From an uncultured Holosporaceae bacterium (GTDB lineage: Bacteria; Pseudomonadota; Alphaproteobacteria; CAISOG01), in NCBI GenBank assembly GCA_903887035.1, contig CAISOG010000086.1, forward strand, positions 1 to 6,604: a DNA stretch of 6,604 nt, read 5' to 3'. This document shows, one piece after another, positions 6,525-6,604 of the stretch. A model generated the notes under the pieces. It had not been told where the DNA came from, made no database searches, and saw only the letters and a list, made by a program, of their open reading frames with translations. Positions within the stretch are counted from its first letter, which is position 1. Every line of letters starts with the position of its first letter. Both the position numbers and the translations under genes were made by a program.

Positions 6525-6564
6525 CTTAGCGGCGCTTAGCCAATCGCCTCGCCAATCGCTAAGC
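6525..6564. repeat. Nested direct and inverted repeats just upstream of the candidate -35
   Basis: GCCAATCGC occurs twice 12 bp apart (6539-6547 and 6551-6559). CTTAGC occurs twice 10 bp apart (6525-6530 and 6535-6540). GCTTAGC (6534-6540) is the perfect inverse of GCTAAGC (6558-6564), giving 7-bp arms around 17 nt that enclose most of the direct repeats. The location just upstream of the candidate promoter suits a regulator binding site, but no known operator consensus is recognised. Confidence 0.35.
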
Positions 6565-6604
6565 CCCACCAATCACCTTTAACAATTGGTTGATATGTTT
6601 TAAA

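Larger units (their letters stand above)
6355..6604 (-). other. Non-coding region upstream of coxB (leader and putative promoter)
   Basis: I see no convincing gene in these 250 bases on either strand. They are more AT-rich near the right end and contain the candidate promoter, the repeats upstream of it, and a CCGG-rich inverted repeat near coxB, each listed separately. Whether another gene starts beyond 6604 cannot be seen. Confidence 0.7.

Overview
The window holds one gene cluster, all on the minus strand, for building an aa3-type (family A, haem-copper) cytochrome c oxidase. Read in the direction of transcription, from right to left, the order is coxB (subunit II), ctaD (subunit I), ctaB (haem O synthase), ctaG/cox11 (Cu chaperone), coxC (subunit III), a SURF1-family assembly factor, and the first eight codons of what looks like threonine synthase (thrC). 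This order, with thrC after surf1, is characteristic of Alphaproteobacteria. The moderately GC-rich composition and the close similarity of all three core subunits to mitochondrial ones agree with that. The genus cannot be told from the window.

Layout: 6355-6604 is non-coding and probably carries the promoter, with direct and inverted repeats just upstream of a weak sigma70-like site and a CCGG-rich inverted repeat in the leader. The genes from coxB to ctaG (1918-6354) are tightly packed, with gaps of 18, 18 and 3 nt. An 89-nt gap with a small hairpin separates ctaG from coxC. The coxC stop and the surf1 start overlap as TAATG. A gap of about 36 nt with a GGAG site leads into the partial thrC. 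No gene-free stretch exceeds 300 bases.

Working together: CtaD carries haem a, haem a3 and CuB, and has intact D- and K-channel residues and the GHPEVY motif. CoxB carries CuA and takes electrons from cytochrome c. CoxC stabilises CtaD. CtaB makes haem O, the precursor of haem A; haem A synthase (CtaA) is not in the window. CtaG delivers Cu to CuB, and SURF1 helps with haem a insertion.

The most notable observation is that three acidic residues around the non-redox Mg/Mn site at the subunit I/II interface are all replaced by amides: Asp to Asn at CtaD 390, Glu to Gln at CoxB 295, and Asp to Asn at CoxB 270. All other metal ligands and proton-channel residues checked are conserved. Other oddities are an extra C-terminal membrane segment on subunit III, an Ala-rich insertion inside the CuA domain of CoxB, a divergent Cys-containing SURF1 with a Pro/Ala/Thr-rich insertion, and the absence of the small ctaF and DUF983 genes often found in this cluster. 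This is a recognisable respiratory operon with unusual residues, not a new kind of system.
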